The position numbers were made by a program, and so were the translations under genes. Below, piece after piece: positions 8,447 through 16,635 of a DNA stretch of 64,000 nucleotides (position 1 is the stretch's first letter; each line of letters starts with the position of its first letter). This DNA comes from Flavobacterium limnosediminis JC2902 (GTDB lineage: Bacteria; Bacteroidota; Bacteroidia; Flavobacteriales; Flavobacteriaceae). The stretch lies in contig NZ_AVGG01000001.1 in the NCBI RefSeq assembly GCF_000498535.1, positions 1-64,000 on the forward strand. The letters are read 5' to 3'. Under the pieces are notes generated by a model. The model ran no database searches and was not told the DNA's origin. It saw only the letters and a list, made by a program, of their open reading frames with translations.

Positions 8447-9364
8447 CTATTCTACTTTATTCCTTACCGCAATCTGACGGGTAGGAAAACGCTTTGGAAT
8501 CAATCCGGATTTCAAAATAATCCGCTGCCCTTGATGTCCTGCAAGATACGAAGCAAATCCCATGCCTAAACCAGAAGTGCCCTGAAAATTTAACAAATAA
8601 AGTTTTCGGGTAACAGGATAGCTTCCATCCGCAATATTAGTTTGGTTGGGCTTAATAAACGTATTATTTGCATTAATTTTAACATTTTCAACAGCCAGTA
8701 CCTTAATTTTAGAAGCATACGATGCGAGATCCGTTGTGGGCTGCAGCAACCAGTTGATTCCTAAAATTCCGATTGCCCCTTCATTTTCCGTAACGTATTT
8801 CACTACTTCTTTGCTGGAATTCATGGCAAAAACATTTTGTTTCGGCAAGTCTTTGATTCCTGCCATTGTTTTTAATGTGCTGACCGTACTTGAATTCGGA
8901 TTATCGAAAACCAGTGATTTGATTTTAGCGGAACTTCCACCTTTTAAAAGATGCAGCACATCGTTTAAAACCAAAGTGGAATCGACACGATTCGTATTTG
9001 CTATAAAAGCAACGGCATCCGAACCGAATTCGGTTATCCTTGGATATACTTTTTGAACCTTGTTGTAATAACTGATTTCTGTGGAGTCGAGGGTTTTTGC
9101 CATGATGGCTATCTGCCCCTTATCCTTCTGAATCATGTTAAGTATCTCTGTTTCGGATTTACTCACTAAATTGATTTTAGTTCGGGTATACTGGTTTTCA
9201 AAAAGAATGGCAACATCCTCTATCACGGGAAAAATGGTTTCATCCACCAATATGGTAGCTGTGCCCGACACTGCGGTTTCCCTAGCCTCTGCGGAAGCGG
9301 CATTTTTTTCTTTACAGCCTACCAAAAATATCATGAGCAGGACAATTGAAATGTAATTTTTCAT
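8447..9364 (-). CDS. PstS-like substrate-binding lipoprotein
   Basis: 305 aa. The lipobox LIFLVGC gives a lipid anchor at about residue 17. The body resembles periplasmic phosphate-binding-type domains: ATILVDETIFPVIEDVAILFE, DAVAFIANTNRVDSTL and SSTVSTLKTMAGI (an anion-loop-like serine stretch). No ABC transporter genes are nearby; it sits inside a TonB/ExbB/ExbD operon. It may therefore act as a periplasmic partner or sensor of Ton-dependent uptake rather than as an ABC feeder. Fold call moderate; ligand unknown. Confidence 0.75.
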   Translation of the reverse strand: MKNYISIVLLMIFLVGCKEKNAASAEARETAVSGTATILVDETIFPVIEDVAILFENQYTRTKINLVSKSETEILNMIQKDKGQIAIMAKTLDSTEISYYNKVQKVYPRITEFGSDAVAFIANTNRVDSTLVLNDVLHLLKGGSSAKIKSLVFDNPNSSTVSTLKTMAGIKDLPKQNVFAMNSSKEVVKYVTENEGAIGILGINWLLQPTTDLASYASKIKVLAVENVKINANNTFIKPNQTNIADGSYPVTRKLYLLNFQGTSGLGMGFASYLAGHQGQRIILKSGLIPKRFPTRQIAVRNKVE

Positions 9365-9586
9365 CTATTGATCAACTTGTTGCAAACGCACGAAACGAAA
9401 CGCTGCATAAACAATTAATATCACCCCCAAAATAATTCTTCGCGTATAGGGTATCTCCACAGGCATGCTTTTCCAGACAAACAAAGTTACTCCTAAAAAC
9501 ACATATAATCCTAAAAAGAGAAGCCCTAAAACAAACAGAAATCGCTGTTGTGGCGATTTCTGTTTAAAATTCTGAAATAATTTCAT
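9365..9586 (-). CDS. Small two-helix membrane protein of the Ton operon
   Basis: 73 aa, with two hydrophobic helices (FLFVLGLLFLGLYVFLGVTL and IILGVILIVYAAFRFV) and a basic N terminus. It is packed between TonB (1-base gap) and the PstS-like lipoprotein (adjacent), so it is almost certainly translated with them. I do not recognise a named family. It could be a Ton-motor accessory subunit. Confidence 0.75.
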   Translation of the reverse strand: MKLFQNFKQKSPQQRFLFVLGLLFLGLYVFLGVTLFVWKSMPVEIPYTRRIILGVILIVYAAFRFVRLQQVDQ

Positions 9587-9587
9587 A

Positions 9588-10409
9588 TTACTGTGCTACC
9601 TGAATGGTAATTGGTAATGTAAACTGCGATCTTACCGAACGACCGTTCTGAATAGCCGGTTTCCAGTTTGGCATGCTTTTCAAAACACGAATAGCTTCTT
9701 TTCCTGCACCGTATCCTGGATCTCTCAATACTTTTACATCTGTAAAACTTCCGTCTTTTTCAACAACGAAACTTAACATCACTCGAATCTGAGAAACACC
9801 TTCATCTACTTCCGGCGCATTGAAAGAACTTGCGAACTTTTTATAGAATGCAGGCATACCTCCGTTTGGACCAGCCTGTACTTCTACCGCGACGTATATC
9901 GTTTTGTCATCCGCTTCTACTACCTGATTTCCTTTTTCACCTTCACCGGCAGGCTGATTGATAACAATTTCTGCATCTTTATCACCTTTAATATCCTTTT
10001 GACCAGGATCGGCGTCTTTTAAATCTTCCACTGTTGGCGGATCTTCATCACGAACCAATTCCTTTTTTACCACTTCAGGTGGCGGAAATTTTACCTGATC
10101 GTTCACCGATTTAGGTGGTTCAGGTGGTGGTGGTGGTGGCAAATCTTCTTTTGGAGGAGGTGGTGGTAATAATGCTGTTTCAATTACTTTGTCCATATTT
10201 TCCTCTTTACCCTTAGCCAATCGCGCACTGATAATGTTTTCGATTACCGGCGCTGCAATAGCAGAAGCAAACAAAAAGGCTCCAATCAATAAAGCTCTTG
10301 ATGTGGTTTTAGGACTTTCTGAACGCAATTGATAAGCACCATATGCCTTATTACGACCTTCAAAGATTATATCAATCCACTCCGTCTTAAATAAGTTTAA
10401 TTTTGACAT
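9588..10409 (-). CDS. tonB: TonB-family energy transducer
   Basis: 273 aa. It has a cytoplasmic start (NKAYGAYQLRSESPKTTSRALL, the common Bacteroidetes TonB lead-in), one transmembrane helix around residues 38-58, a proline-rich spacer (LPPPPPPKEDLPPPPPPEPP region near residue 85-105), and a C-terminal TonB domain containing VMLSFVVEKDGSFTDVKVLRDPG and MPNWKPAIQNGRSVRSQF. It carries proton-motive energy to outer-membrane TonB-dependent receptors. Neighbouring exbD and exbB supply the motor. Confidence 0.93.
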   Translation of the reverse strand: MSKLNLFKTEWIDIIFEGRNKAYGAYQLRSESPKTTSRALLIGAFLFASAIAAPVIENIISARLAKGKEENMDKVIETALLPPPPPKEDLPPPPPPEPPKSVNDQVKFPPPEVVKKELVRDEDPPTVEDLKDADPGQKDIKGDKDAEIVINQPAGEGEKGNQVVEADDKTIYVAVEVQAGPNGGMPAFYKKFASSFNAPEVDEGVSQIRVMLSFVVEKDGSFTDVKVLRDPGYGAGKEAIRVLKSMPNWKPAIQNGRSVRSQFTLPITIQVAQ

Positions 10410-10440
10410 GATTTTTACTTTTTAAATGATTGAAAAAAAA

Positions 10441-11010
10441 TTACTCCGAAAGGATCTCCTCTTTCTTCAACATTGCGTTTTCTTCTGGTGTTATATCTAC
10501 AATCGCATAGATTTTAACATTTGCGATAGCCATCTCGTCCAGAATATCAACTAAATTTCTGTACGTAGATTTTTTACTTGCCTTAATCAGAACAATCAAA
10601 TCCTGCTTCTTTGGTTGTGAAGCATACTTGGCTTTAACTGTTTCTTTCTTAGCCAACAATTCCTTGCGGACACCGTTTTTACCGTACCCTACCTTGGTAG
10701 GTCCTTCAATAGGTGCTGTCGGCAAACCGTAGTACCATACCAATTGGTTTTTCTCACCCAACAACAAAGTCATCGTTCTGTCTTCAGACACATCAAGTTT
10801 TTCTTGTTGGTCTTTAGGCTTGTCCTCTTTATCCGGCATTGCCAAATTCATGGACTGTGGCTTAGACAATGACGTTGTAAGCATGAAGAAAGTAATCAAA
10901 AGGAATGCCAAATCCACCATTGCTGTCAAATCGACACCCGCATTCTGTTTCTTACTTCTTACATGACCTTTCTTCTTGCCACCGCCATCGCCGCTATTTA
11001 ATTCTGCCAT
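10441..11010 (-). CDS. exbD: ExbD/TolR biopolymer transport protein (second copy)
   Basis: 189 aa. One N-terminal transmembrane helix carries the family proton-path aspartate: NAGVDLTAMVDLAFLLITFFM, with Asp in MVD. The periplasmic domain ends with IVLIKASKKSTYRNLVDILDEM, typical of ExbD. It lies between the first ExbD-like gene and tonB. Two unlike ExbD subunits per cluster are common in Bacteroidetes. Confidence 0.92.
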   Translation of the reverse strand: MAELNSGDGGGKKKGHVRSKKQNAGVDLTAMVDLAFLLITFFMLTTSLSKPQSMNLAMPDKEDKPKDQQEKLDVSEDRTMTLLLGEKNQLVWYYGLPTAPIEGPTKVGYGKNGVRKELLAKKETVKAKYASQPKKQDLIVLIKASKKSTYRNLVDILDEMAIANVKIYAIVDITPEENAMLKKEEILSE

Positions 11011-11029
11011 TTTACAGTATTTTTTTTAA

Positions 11030-11644
11030 TTAAAAATCATCAGTTCGCAAACCGGTGACTAAGAAAAACTTGTTAACTTTTTGTTTCTGAAGAATATCAA
11101 TCACCTTCTTAACAGTAGGATATTCTTCTTTACCGTCAGCTTTGATCGCAATTTTAAGCTCCTCACCATGCAACTCTTTAGTAGCATAACGCGCTGCCAA
11201 AACCCATTCGTTCAACTGATTATCAATTGAATCATATGGAATCCCCGGCTGCAGACCTTCTTTGTTACGCTCTTCACCCGTCAGACTGATCAATTTTTTC
11301 AGATTTCCAACCGGAACACCGAATCCGTCAATCAAAGAAAAACGTTTTATTTCTTCTTCTGTAAACTGAACGCTGTATTTCTCAGCTATTTTACCCAAGG
11401 CATCTCTACGGATATCTTGACCAATCATACCAAAGAACACTTTCTCCTTACCAATGGTAATGGTTGCTAAATCCGCATCCGGCAATTTGGTTTGCACTGT
11501 AGACGCAGGAGTATCAACCGGAAGTGGCTCAGGCACTTTAGCTGTAGATGTCATTACGAAGAAAGAAAGCAATAGGAACGCTACGTCACACATAGCCGTC
11601 ATATCAATCTTCGTACTCTGTTTTGACATTTTTACTTTTGCCAT
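11030..11644 (-). CDS. exbD: ExbD/TolR biopolymer transport protein (first copy)
   Basis: 204 aa from ATG 11644; an ORF start 12 codons upstream is less likely because MAKVKMSKQSTKIDMTAM gives the usual short basic lead. The helix with TAMCDVAFLLLSFFVM holds the conserved aspartate. A longer periplasmic insert than in its neighbour (about residues 60-150) separates the helix from the C-terminal IAIKADGKEEYPTVKKVIDIL block. Part of the proton-driven ExbB-ExbD motor. Confidence 0.92.
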   Translation of the reverse strand: MAKVKMSKQSTKIDMTAMCDVAFLLLSFFVMTSTAKVPEPLPVDTPASTVQTKLPDADLATITIGKEKVFFGMIGQDIRRDALGKIAEKYSVQFTEEEIKRFSLIDGFGVPVGNLKKLISLTGEERNKEGLQPGIPYDSIDNQLNEWVLAARYATKELHGEELKIAIKADGKEEYPTVKKVIDILQKQKVNKFFLVTGLRTDDF

Positions 11645-11734
11645 TTTCGATTTTGTTTTAGTCACAAAGACATGTGGCACATACCAACATCCTTCGCAAC
11701 AAATTAATAATTAACTCTCTAAATGTGCGCGTGA

Positions 11735-12565
11735 TTATACACGAGCTTTCATACGTCTGTATGCTTGCGTGATAGCAAAACCAGCCTCGTCGATAGAGTA
11801 AGTTAATTTATCAATTTTAGATGTAAACACATTGTACATGATGATAGACAATGTAGAAGTACCGATACCTGTTGCTGTATTAATAAGTGCCTCAGAGATA
11901 CCTGTTGCTAACGCAGCCTGGTCAGGAGCACCTGCAGCAGCTAATCCAGAGAACGCTTTAATCATCCCCGATACCGTTCCTAATAATCCCATTAACGTAC
12001 CGATTGATACCAAAGTAGCAATGATCGTCATATTTTTCTCCAACATTGGCATTTCCAATGAAGTAGCCTCTTCAATTTCTTTTTGAATAGTTTCTGTAGC
12101 TTTTTCGCTGTCGAAACCTTCTTTTCTCACTTCCTGATATTTAGTCAAACCAGCTCTAACCACATTAGCAACTGAACCTTGTTGTGCATCACACTCAGCG
12201 ATAGCCTCTTCAATTTTACCTTGTCCGATTAAAACCTGTACATTTTTAACAAATTTCTCAACATTGTTTTTACCAGCCGCTTTTGTAATCACGAAGTATC
12301 TCTCAAAAGAGAATACAACTGCCATTAAAAACAAGCCCATCAACATCGGTACAATGAAACCTCCCTTATAAACCATTCCTAAATAGTTTCCTGGTAGCGG
12401 GTGACCGGTATTATCACCATTTTCAAAGTTAGATGCGTGACCCATAACGAATTTCCATATTAGAAATCCAATTACTAAACAGATTACAATTGCTAAGCCT
12501 GCAAACACGTTTGACCCTTTTGCGCTAGCTCCATTTTCAACAGTTTCGTTAGATACGTTTGTCAT
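11735..12565 (-). CDS. exbB: MotA/TolQ/ExbB proton-channel protein
   Basis: 276 aa, first gene of the Ton operon. The helices are one near residues 21-42, one near 77-95, and two in the C-terminal half, where LVSIGTLMGLLGTVSGMIKAFSGLAAAG and INTATGIGTSTLSIIMYNVF are the signature MotA/TolQ/ExbB helices. It forms the pentameric stator around the ExbD dimer. A candidate promoter is at 12638-12645. The 340-base gap upstream holds only this promoter and the divergent herA-like promoter. Confidence 0.93.
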   Translation of the reverse strand: MTNVSNETVENGASAKGSNVFAGLAIVICLVIGFLIWKFVMGHASNFENGDNTGHPLPGNYLGMVYKGGFIVPMLMGLFLMAVVFSFERYFVITKAAGKNNVEKFVKNVQVLIGQGKIEEAIAECDAQQGSVANVVRAGLTKYQEVRKEGFDSEKATETIQKEIEEATSLEMPMLEKNMTIIATLVSIGTLMGLLGTVSGMIKAFSGLAAAGAPDQAALATGISEALINTATGIGTSTLSIIMYNVFTSKIDKLTYSIDEAGFAITQAYRRMKARV

Positions 12566-12637
12566 TTTTTTTAATTTTAGTTTTTCTATTTTATTATAAC
12601 TATTGTCCCATAATTCAAAAATCTGTTTATGAGTGTC

Positions 12638-12645
12638 GCAAATTT
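12638..12645 (-). promoter_or_regulatory. Candidate -7 element of the Ton operon
   Basis: TAAATTTG on the minus strand fits TAnnTTTG, 72 bases upstream of the exbB ATG. The rest of the 12566-12904 gap is AT-rich with no further structure that I can see. Confidence 0.45.
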
Positions 12646-12860
12646 ATGTTTTTAACCCAAAAAAAAAAATAAAATCAGTTTTTTTTCAACTGTTCATAAG
12701 AATTATTTAACACTGAAAACAAGTTTTGTTTGAATTTACCGAACATTTGTTACGTCTATGTAAATTTAATAACGCCTTATTGTTTATATTATTTTAAAGT
12801 TTCCGTTTTTTTCTAATCTTTACCTGACAATATCATTATTTTCTTTAGTTTTACTATTCC

Positions 12861-12868
12861 TATATTTG
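12861..12868 (+). promoter_or_regulatory. Candidate -7 element of the HerA-like gene
   Basis: TATATTTG fits TAnnTTTG and lies 36 bases before the ATG at 12905. Confidence 0.45.
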
Positions 12869-12904
12869 GTTTGAATTCGTCCAATCCACACAAATTTACG
12901 AAAT

Positions 12905-14422
12905 ATGTCAACTGAAAAATTCATTCAAGAGATCAACAACGGTTACAACTGTAAAGAGGACGCCATTATATTAGGGGGAGCCATCCTCAACGGAGAGTCC
13001 ATTCCGGAGACAGTGATAAAAATTCCTTTAAAAACAATCAACCGTCACGGATTAATAGCCGGAGCCACCGGAACCGGAAAAACAAAAACCATACAGGTCT
13101 TATCAGAACAGTTATCCCAGAACGGAATTCCGGTGCTGATGATGGATATTAAGGGTGATTTTTCAGGAATCGCTGCTGCCGGCGAGGAGAAGTCTTTTAT
13201 AACCGAACGTCATGCGAAAATCGGCATCCCTTATCAGACGAAAGCTTTCCCAGTGGAATTAATGACCCTATCAGAACAAAACGGCGTACGATTACGTGCC
13301 ACAGTTTCTGAATTCGGACCGGTATTGTTTTCCAGAATCCTCGACTTGAACGATACACAGGGAGGCGTAGTCGCGGTTATTTTCAAATATTGTGACGATA
13401 ATAAAATTCCACTTCTGGATCTAAAAGACTTCAAAAAAGTACTTCAATTTGCAACTGATGAAGGTAAAGAAGAATTCGAAGCCAATTATGGTCGGATTTC
13501 AACGGCATCCACCGGTTCCATTTTGAGAAAAGTAATCGAACTGGAACAGCAGGGCGGTGATTTGTTCTTTGGAGAATTGTCTTTTGACATAGATGATTTA
13601 ATGCGTATAGACGAAAACGGAAACGGGTACGTGAACATCATTCGGCTGACAGACATTCAAGATAAACCAAAATTATTTTCAACCTTCATGCTGAGTTTGT
13701 TGGCCGAAGTATACCAACAGATGCCTGAAATCGGCGACAGTGAAAGACCCGAATTGGTCATTTTCATTGATGAAGCGCACCTGATTTTCGACCAGGCCAG
13801 CAAAGCCCTATTGGATCAGATTGAAACCATCGTAAAACTGATCCGCTCCAAAGGCATTGGAGTTTATTTCATCACCCAAAATCCAACCGATGTTCCGGCA
13901 GGCGTATTGGCTCAATTGGGTCTGAAAATCCAACACGCCTTACGGGCCTTTACAGCAAATGACCGGAAAGCCATAAAAATGACTGCCGAAAACTATCCGT
14001 TATCCGATTTTTATAAAACGGAAGACGTAATTACCCAATTGGGAATCGGAGAAGCTTTTGTAACGGCTTTAAACGAAAAAGGGGTTCCAACGCCGCTTGT
14101 AGCCTGTATGATGCGTGCCCCAATGAGCCGAATGGACATATTATCCGATACCGAAATCAGTACCATTATCAGCAATTCGAAATTGGCCAAAAAATACAAT
14201 CAGGTGATTGACAATGAGAGCGCCTATGAAATACTGACGGCCAAAATCGAAAAAGCCACTCAACAAGCACAAGCCGAAGAAACGATCAAAGCCGAAGAAA
14301 AGCAAAGAAAAAGCGAACCAAGTACAACGGAAACAATCGGAAAATCAGTGGTTAAGGTGGTCACCAGTGCCACTTTCATCCGCGGGGCATTCGGAATTCT
14401 AATGAAAATGTTTAAAAAATAA
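12905..14422 (+). CDS. HerA-like ATPase, DUF853 family
   Basis: 505 aa. Walker A GATGTGKT at residues 53-60 and Walker B LVIFIDEAH near residue 285-293 define a HerA/FtsK-clade P-loop ATPase. FITQNPTDVPAGVLAQLGLKIQHALRAFT near residue 320-350 is the sensor/arginine-finger region typical of DUF853. The C-terminal 60 residues are a charged helix followed by a hydrophobic end. HerA relatives translocate DNA, but DUF853 members have no settled role. No nuclease partner (NurA or Sir2) is adjacent, so I do not call a defence system. Its stop shares one base with the next ATG. Confidence 0.85.
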   Translation: MSTEKFIQEINNGYNCKEDAIILGGAILNGESIPETVIKIPLKTINRHGLIAGATGTGKTKTIQVLSEQLSQNGIPVLMMDIKGDFSGIAAAGEEKSFITERHAKIGIPYQTKAFPVELMTLSEQNGVRLRATVSEFGPVLFSRILDLNDTQGGVVAVIFKYCDDNKIPLLDLKDFKKVLQFATDEGKEEFEANYGRISTASTGSILRKVIELEQQGGDLFFGELSFDIDDLMRIDENGNGYVNIIRLTDIQDKPKLFSTFMLSLLAEVYQQMPEIGDSERPELVIFIDEAHLIFDQASKALLDQIETIVKLIRSKGIGVYFITQNPTDVPAGVLAQLGLKIQHALRAFTANDRKAIKMTAENYPLSDFYKTEDVITQLGIGEAFVTALNEKGVPTPLVACMMRAPMSRMDILSDTEISTIISNSKLAKKYNQVIDNESAYEILTAKIEKATQQAQAEETIKAEEKQRKSEPSTTETIGKSVVKVVTSATFIRGAFGILMKMFKK

Positions 14423-14790
14423 TGAGATCGTTTTTCACTATTGGCCTATTGATTTTATCCAATGTTTTTATGACTTTAGCCTGGTACGGCCATTTGAAAT
14501 TCAAGGAACTGAAATGGTTTGAGAATGCCGGGTTAATCACGATTGTTCTGATCAGCTGGGGATTGGCTTTTTTTGAATATTGTTTTCAGGTGCCTGCCAA
14601 CAAAATAGGATTTGAAGGCAATGGCGGTCCTTTTTCACTTATGCAACTAAAAGTAATTCAGGAAGTCATCACCTTAATTGTCTTTATGATTTTCTCAATG
14701 CTTTTTTTCAAAAATGAAACGTTCCGGTGGAATCATGCCGTAGGGTTTTGCTTTTTGGTATTGGCGGTGTATTTTATATTTAAGAAGTAA
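14422..14790 (+). CDS. DMT-like small membrane protein, DUF486 family
   Basis: 122 aa with four hydrophobic helices and the conserved phrases SNVFMTLAWYGHLKF, ISWGLAFFEYCFQVPANKIG and FSLMQLKVIQEVITLIVFMIFS, which mark the DUF486 family. The fold resembles small multidrug-resistance type transporters, but transport is unproven. Its start overlaps the stop of the HerA-like gene by one base (TAATG). Confidence 0.85.
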   Translation: MRSFFTIGLLILSNVFMTLAWYGHLKFKELKWFENAGLITIVLISWGLAFFEYCFQVPANKIGFEGNGGPFSLMQLKVIQEVITLIVFMIFSMLFFKNETFRWNHAVGFCFLVLAVYFIFKK

Positions 14791-14794
14791 TTTT

Positions 14795-15157
14795 ATGAAA
14801 AAATATTTTATTCAAAAAATCCCTTTTGTGGTTCCCACTACTGATGGCAAAGTCATAGAAGAACATCATGGATTAGCAACTACGAACAATAAAGAAATAT
14901 CCATTGCGCACATGATTGCACCGCCAGGTTGGAGCGAACCCTTTCAAACGCCTGAATTTGACGAATACACCTATATTATTAAAGGAAAAAAGCAATTTAT
15001 TATTGATGGCACAACGGTTATTCTGGAAGCCGGTCAGTCTATTAAAATTGAACGCAACGTTCGGGTGCAGTATTCCAACCCGTTTGAGGAACCGTGCGAA
15101 TACATTGCAGTCTGTACTCCGGCTTTCAGTATGGATTTAGTACATCGTGAAGCATAA
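14795..15157 (+). CDS. Cupin-domain protein
   Basis: 120 aa, a single small beta-barrel cupin: FQTPEFDEYTYIIKGKKQFIIDG and VILEAGQSIKIERNVRVQYSNP correspond to the two conserved cupin motifs. The usual histidine metal ligands of motif 1 are largely replaced (PEFDEYTY), so metal binding is uncertain. It is the last gene of the rightward trio with the HerA-like and DUF486 genes, 4 bases after the latter. Substrate unknown. Confidence 0.8.
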   Translation: MKKYFIQKIPFVVPTTDGKVIEEHHGLATTNNKEISIAHMIAPPGWSEPFQTPEFDEYTYIIKGKKQFIIDGTTVILEAGQSIKIERNVRVQYSNPFEEPCEYIAVCTPAFSMDLVHREA

Positions 15158-15159
15158 AA

Positions 15160-15178
15160 AAAGAGGCTATGCCTCTTT
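15160..15178. terminator. Bidirectional intrinsic terminator
   Basis: Stem AAAGAGGC/GCCTCTTT with a TAT loop lies between convergent cupin and kmo genes. The stem overlaps the last codon of kmo at 15177. Confidence 0.8.
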
Positions 15179-16520
15179 ATTTTTTTAACAGTTCTAATAT
15201 TCTTTGTTCAACCACTTCGGTATCCCAGATTTGTTCGATACTTTCCATGTTGATGATTTCTTCCATGATTTTATTTTGCTTGTCGCCTTCTGCCAATGCC
15301 TCTGAATATGGTTGATGACTGAAGGTTACTCTACTGTATAAGGGAATCCATTTGTCCGGATGTCTTTCCGAGAACCATTTTTCAATTTTTTTCTGCAGAT
15401 GAAATTTCACATCAGCAGTTTTGGTACTCATTTCCATGAAATTGCGATAGGAAAGTTCGGCTATCGCATCGGTATTTGGTTTGCGGGATTTCTGGTATTC
15501 CTCAAAAATGGTCTTCCAGTCGTCACCGTATTTCCCCATCAACTGATTTAGAATCGTAATATCCTCAAAACCGGCATTCATTCCGTGACCATAAAAAGGA
15601 ACAATCGCGTGAGCCGCATCGCCTATCAGGGCCACTTTATCCTCATACGCCCATGGGTAGCATTTCATGGTTACCAGATAACTCGTCGGGTTTTTAAAGA
15701 AGTCCTCCACCAAATCCGGAATCACCTCTTTGGTATCGGGAAAATGCTTGGCGAAAAAAGCAACTAATGTCTCTTTGTCTTTCAGGTTCTCAAACGAATT
15801 CTCACCTTCATGCGGCATGAAAAGCGTGCACGTAAAACTTCCGTCGGGATTTGCCAGTCCCATAAGCATGAACTCGCCTCTCGGCCAAATGTGCAGTGAG
15901 TTTTTATCTATTTTATGCGTTCCGTCTTCGTTGGCGGGAATGTGCAGTTCTTTATAACCTACGCGGATAAAATCCTGTGAATAGTTGAACATGCTCTGAC
16001 GCTGCATGCGGTGACGGACTCTCGAAAAAGCACCATCGGCACCAAAAACGATGTCATAATCCAACTCTTCCCACTCACCTCTTTCGGTATCGCCCTCATG
16101 TAGCGTTGCCGTGGCCAGAGTGACATCCCACACTTTTTTGTTGAAGAAAAACTCCACTCCCGCTTTTTCGGCAAGATCCACCATTTTGCGATTCAGCACG
16201 CCGCGTGACAATGAGAAAATCGCTTCACCGTCTTTTCCGTAGTGCTGATAACTCAGTTCGCTGCCAAGCATGTGAATGGCGCGTTTGTCAACTGGAATCC
16301 CGATTTTCTTAATCTCTTCTTCAAGACCTATTTCCTCCAGAGTGCGCCATCCTCTGTCTGACATTACCAGATTAATGGAACGACCGGAAAACGCAACGTT
16401 TCTGATATCGGGACTTCTGTCGTAAACATGAACGGTATGCCCTGCTTTTTTAAGGTAAATCGCCAATAGTGTCCCAACCAATCCGGAACCCACTACAGCT
16501 ATTTTTTGGGGAGTCTGCAT
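15177..16520 (-). CDS. kmo: Kynurenine 3-monooxygenase (FAD-dependent)
   Basis: 447 aa. It hydroxylates L-kynurenine to 3-hydroxykynurenine with NADPH and O2. The N-terminal FAD motif is VVGSGLVGTLLAIYLKKAG (about residues 9-27), with DRSPDIRNVAFSGRSINLVMS as the family-specific block; the second FAD motif is VALIGDAAHAIVPFYGHGMNAGFED near residue 295. Length and motifs match KMO. It is downstream of kynU and the arginase-family gene; a short hairpin at 16610-16631 separates them, so kmo may be partly independent. Confidence 0.92.
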   Translation of the reverse strand: MQTPQKIAVVGSGLVGTLLAIYLKKAGHTVHVYDRSPDIRNVAFSGRSINLVMSDRGWRTLEEIGLEEEIKKIGIPVDKRAIHMLGSELSYQHYGKDGEAIFSLSRGVLNRKMVDLAEKAGVEFFFNKKVWDVTLATATLHEGDTERGEWEELDYDIVFGADGAFSRVRHRMQRQSMFNYSQDFIRVGYKELHIPANEDGTHKIDKNSLHIWPRGEFMLMGLANPDGSFTCTLFMPHEGENSFENLKDKETLVAFFAKHFPDTKEVIPDLVEDFFKNPTSYLVTMKCYPWAYEDKVALIGDAAHAIVPFYGHGMNAGFEDITILNQLMGKYGDDWKTIFEEYQKSRKPNTDAIAELSYRNFMEMSTKTADVKFHLQKKIEKWFSERHPDKWIPLYSRVTFSHQPYSEALAEGDKQNKIMEEIINMESIEQIWDTEVVEQRILELLKK

Positions 16521-16609
16521 CGAAATTTTCTTGAAATAGAGTGTAAATTTACTTAATAATTATTTATTGAAACTGATAATCATCAGAAAAGCGCTTTCTT
16601 AAAAAAAGA

Positions 16610-16631
16610 AAATCCCCACTAAGGAGGATTT
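16610..16631 (-). terminator. Weak terminator between the arginase-family gene and kmo
   Basis: On the minus strand AAATCCTC pairs with GGGGATTT (one G-T pair), followed by a T-rich stretch. It lies just after the arginase-family stop and could reduce read-through into kmo. Confidence 0.55.
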
Positions 16632-16635
16632 CAGT

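Noticed and set aside
12905..15157. HerA-like ATPase with neighbours as a defence island
   Set aside because: The DUF853 type is a housekeeping-like family, and the neighbours are a DUF486 membrane protein and a cupin, with no nuclease, Sir2 or methylase.
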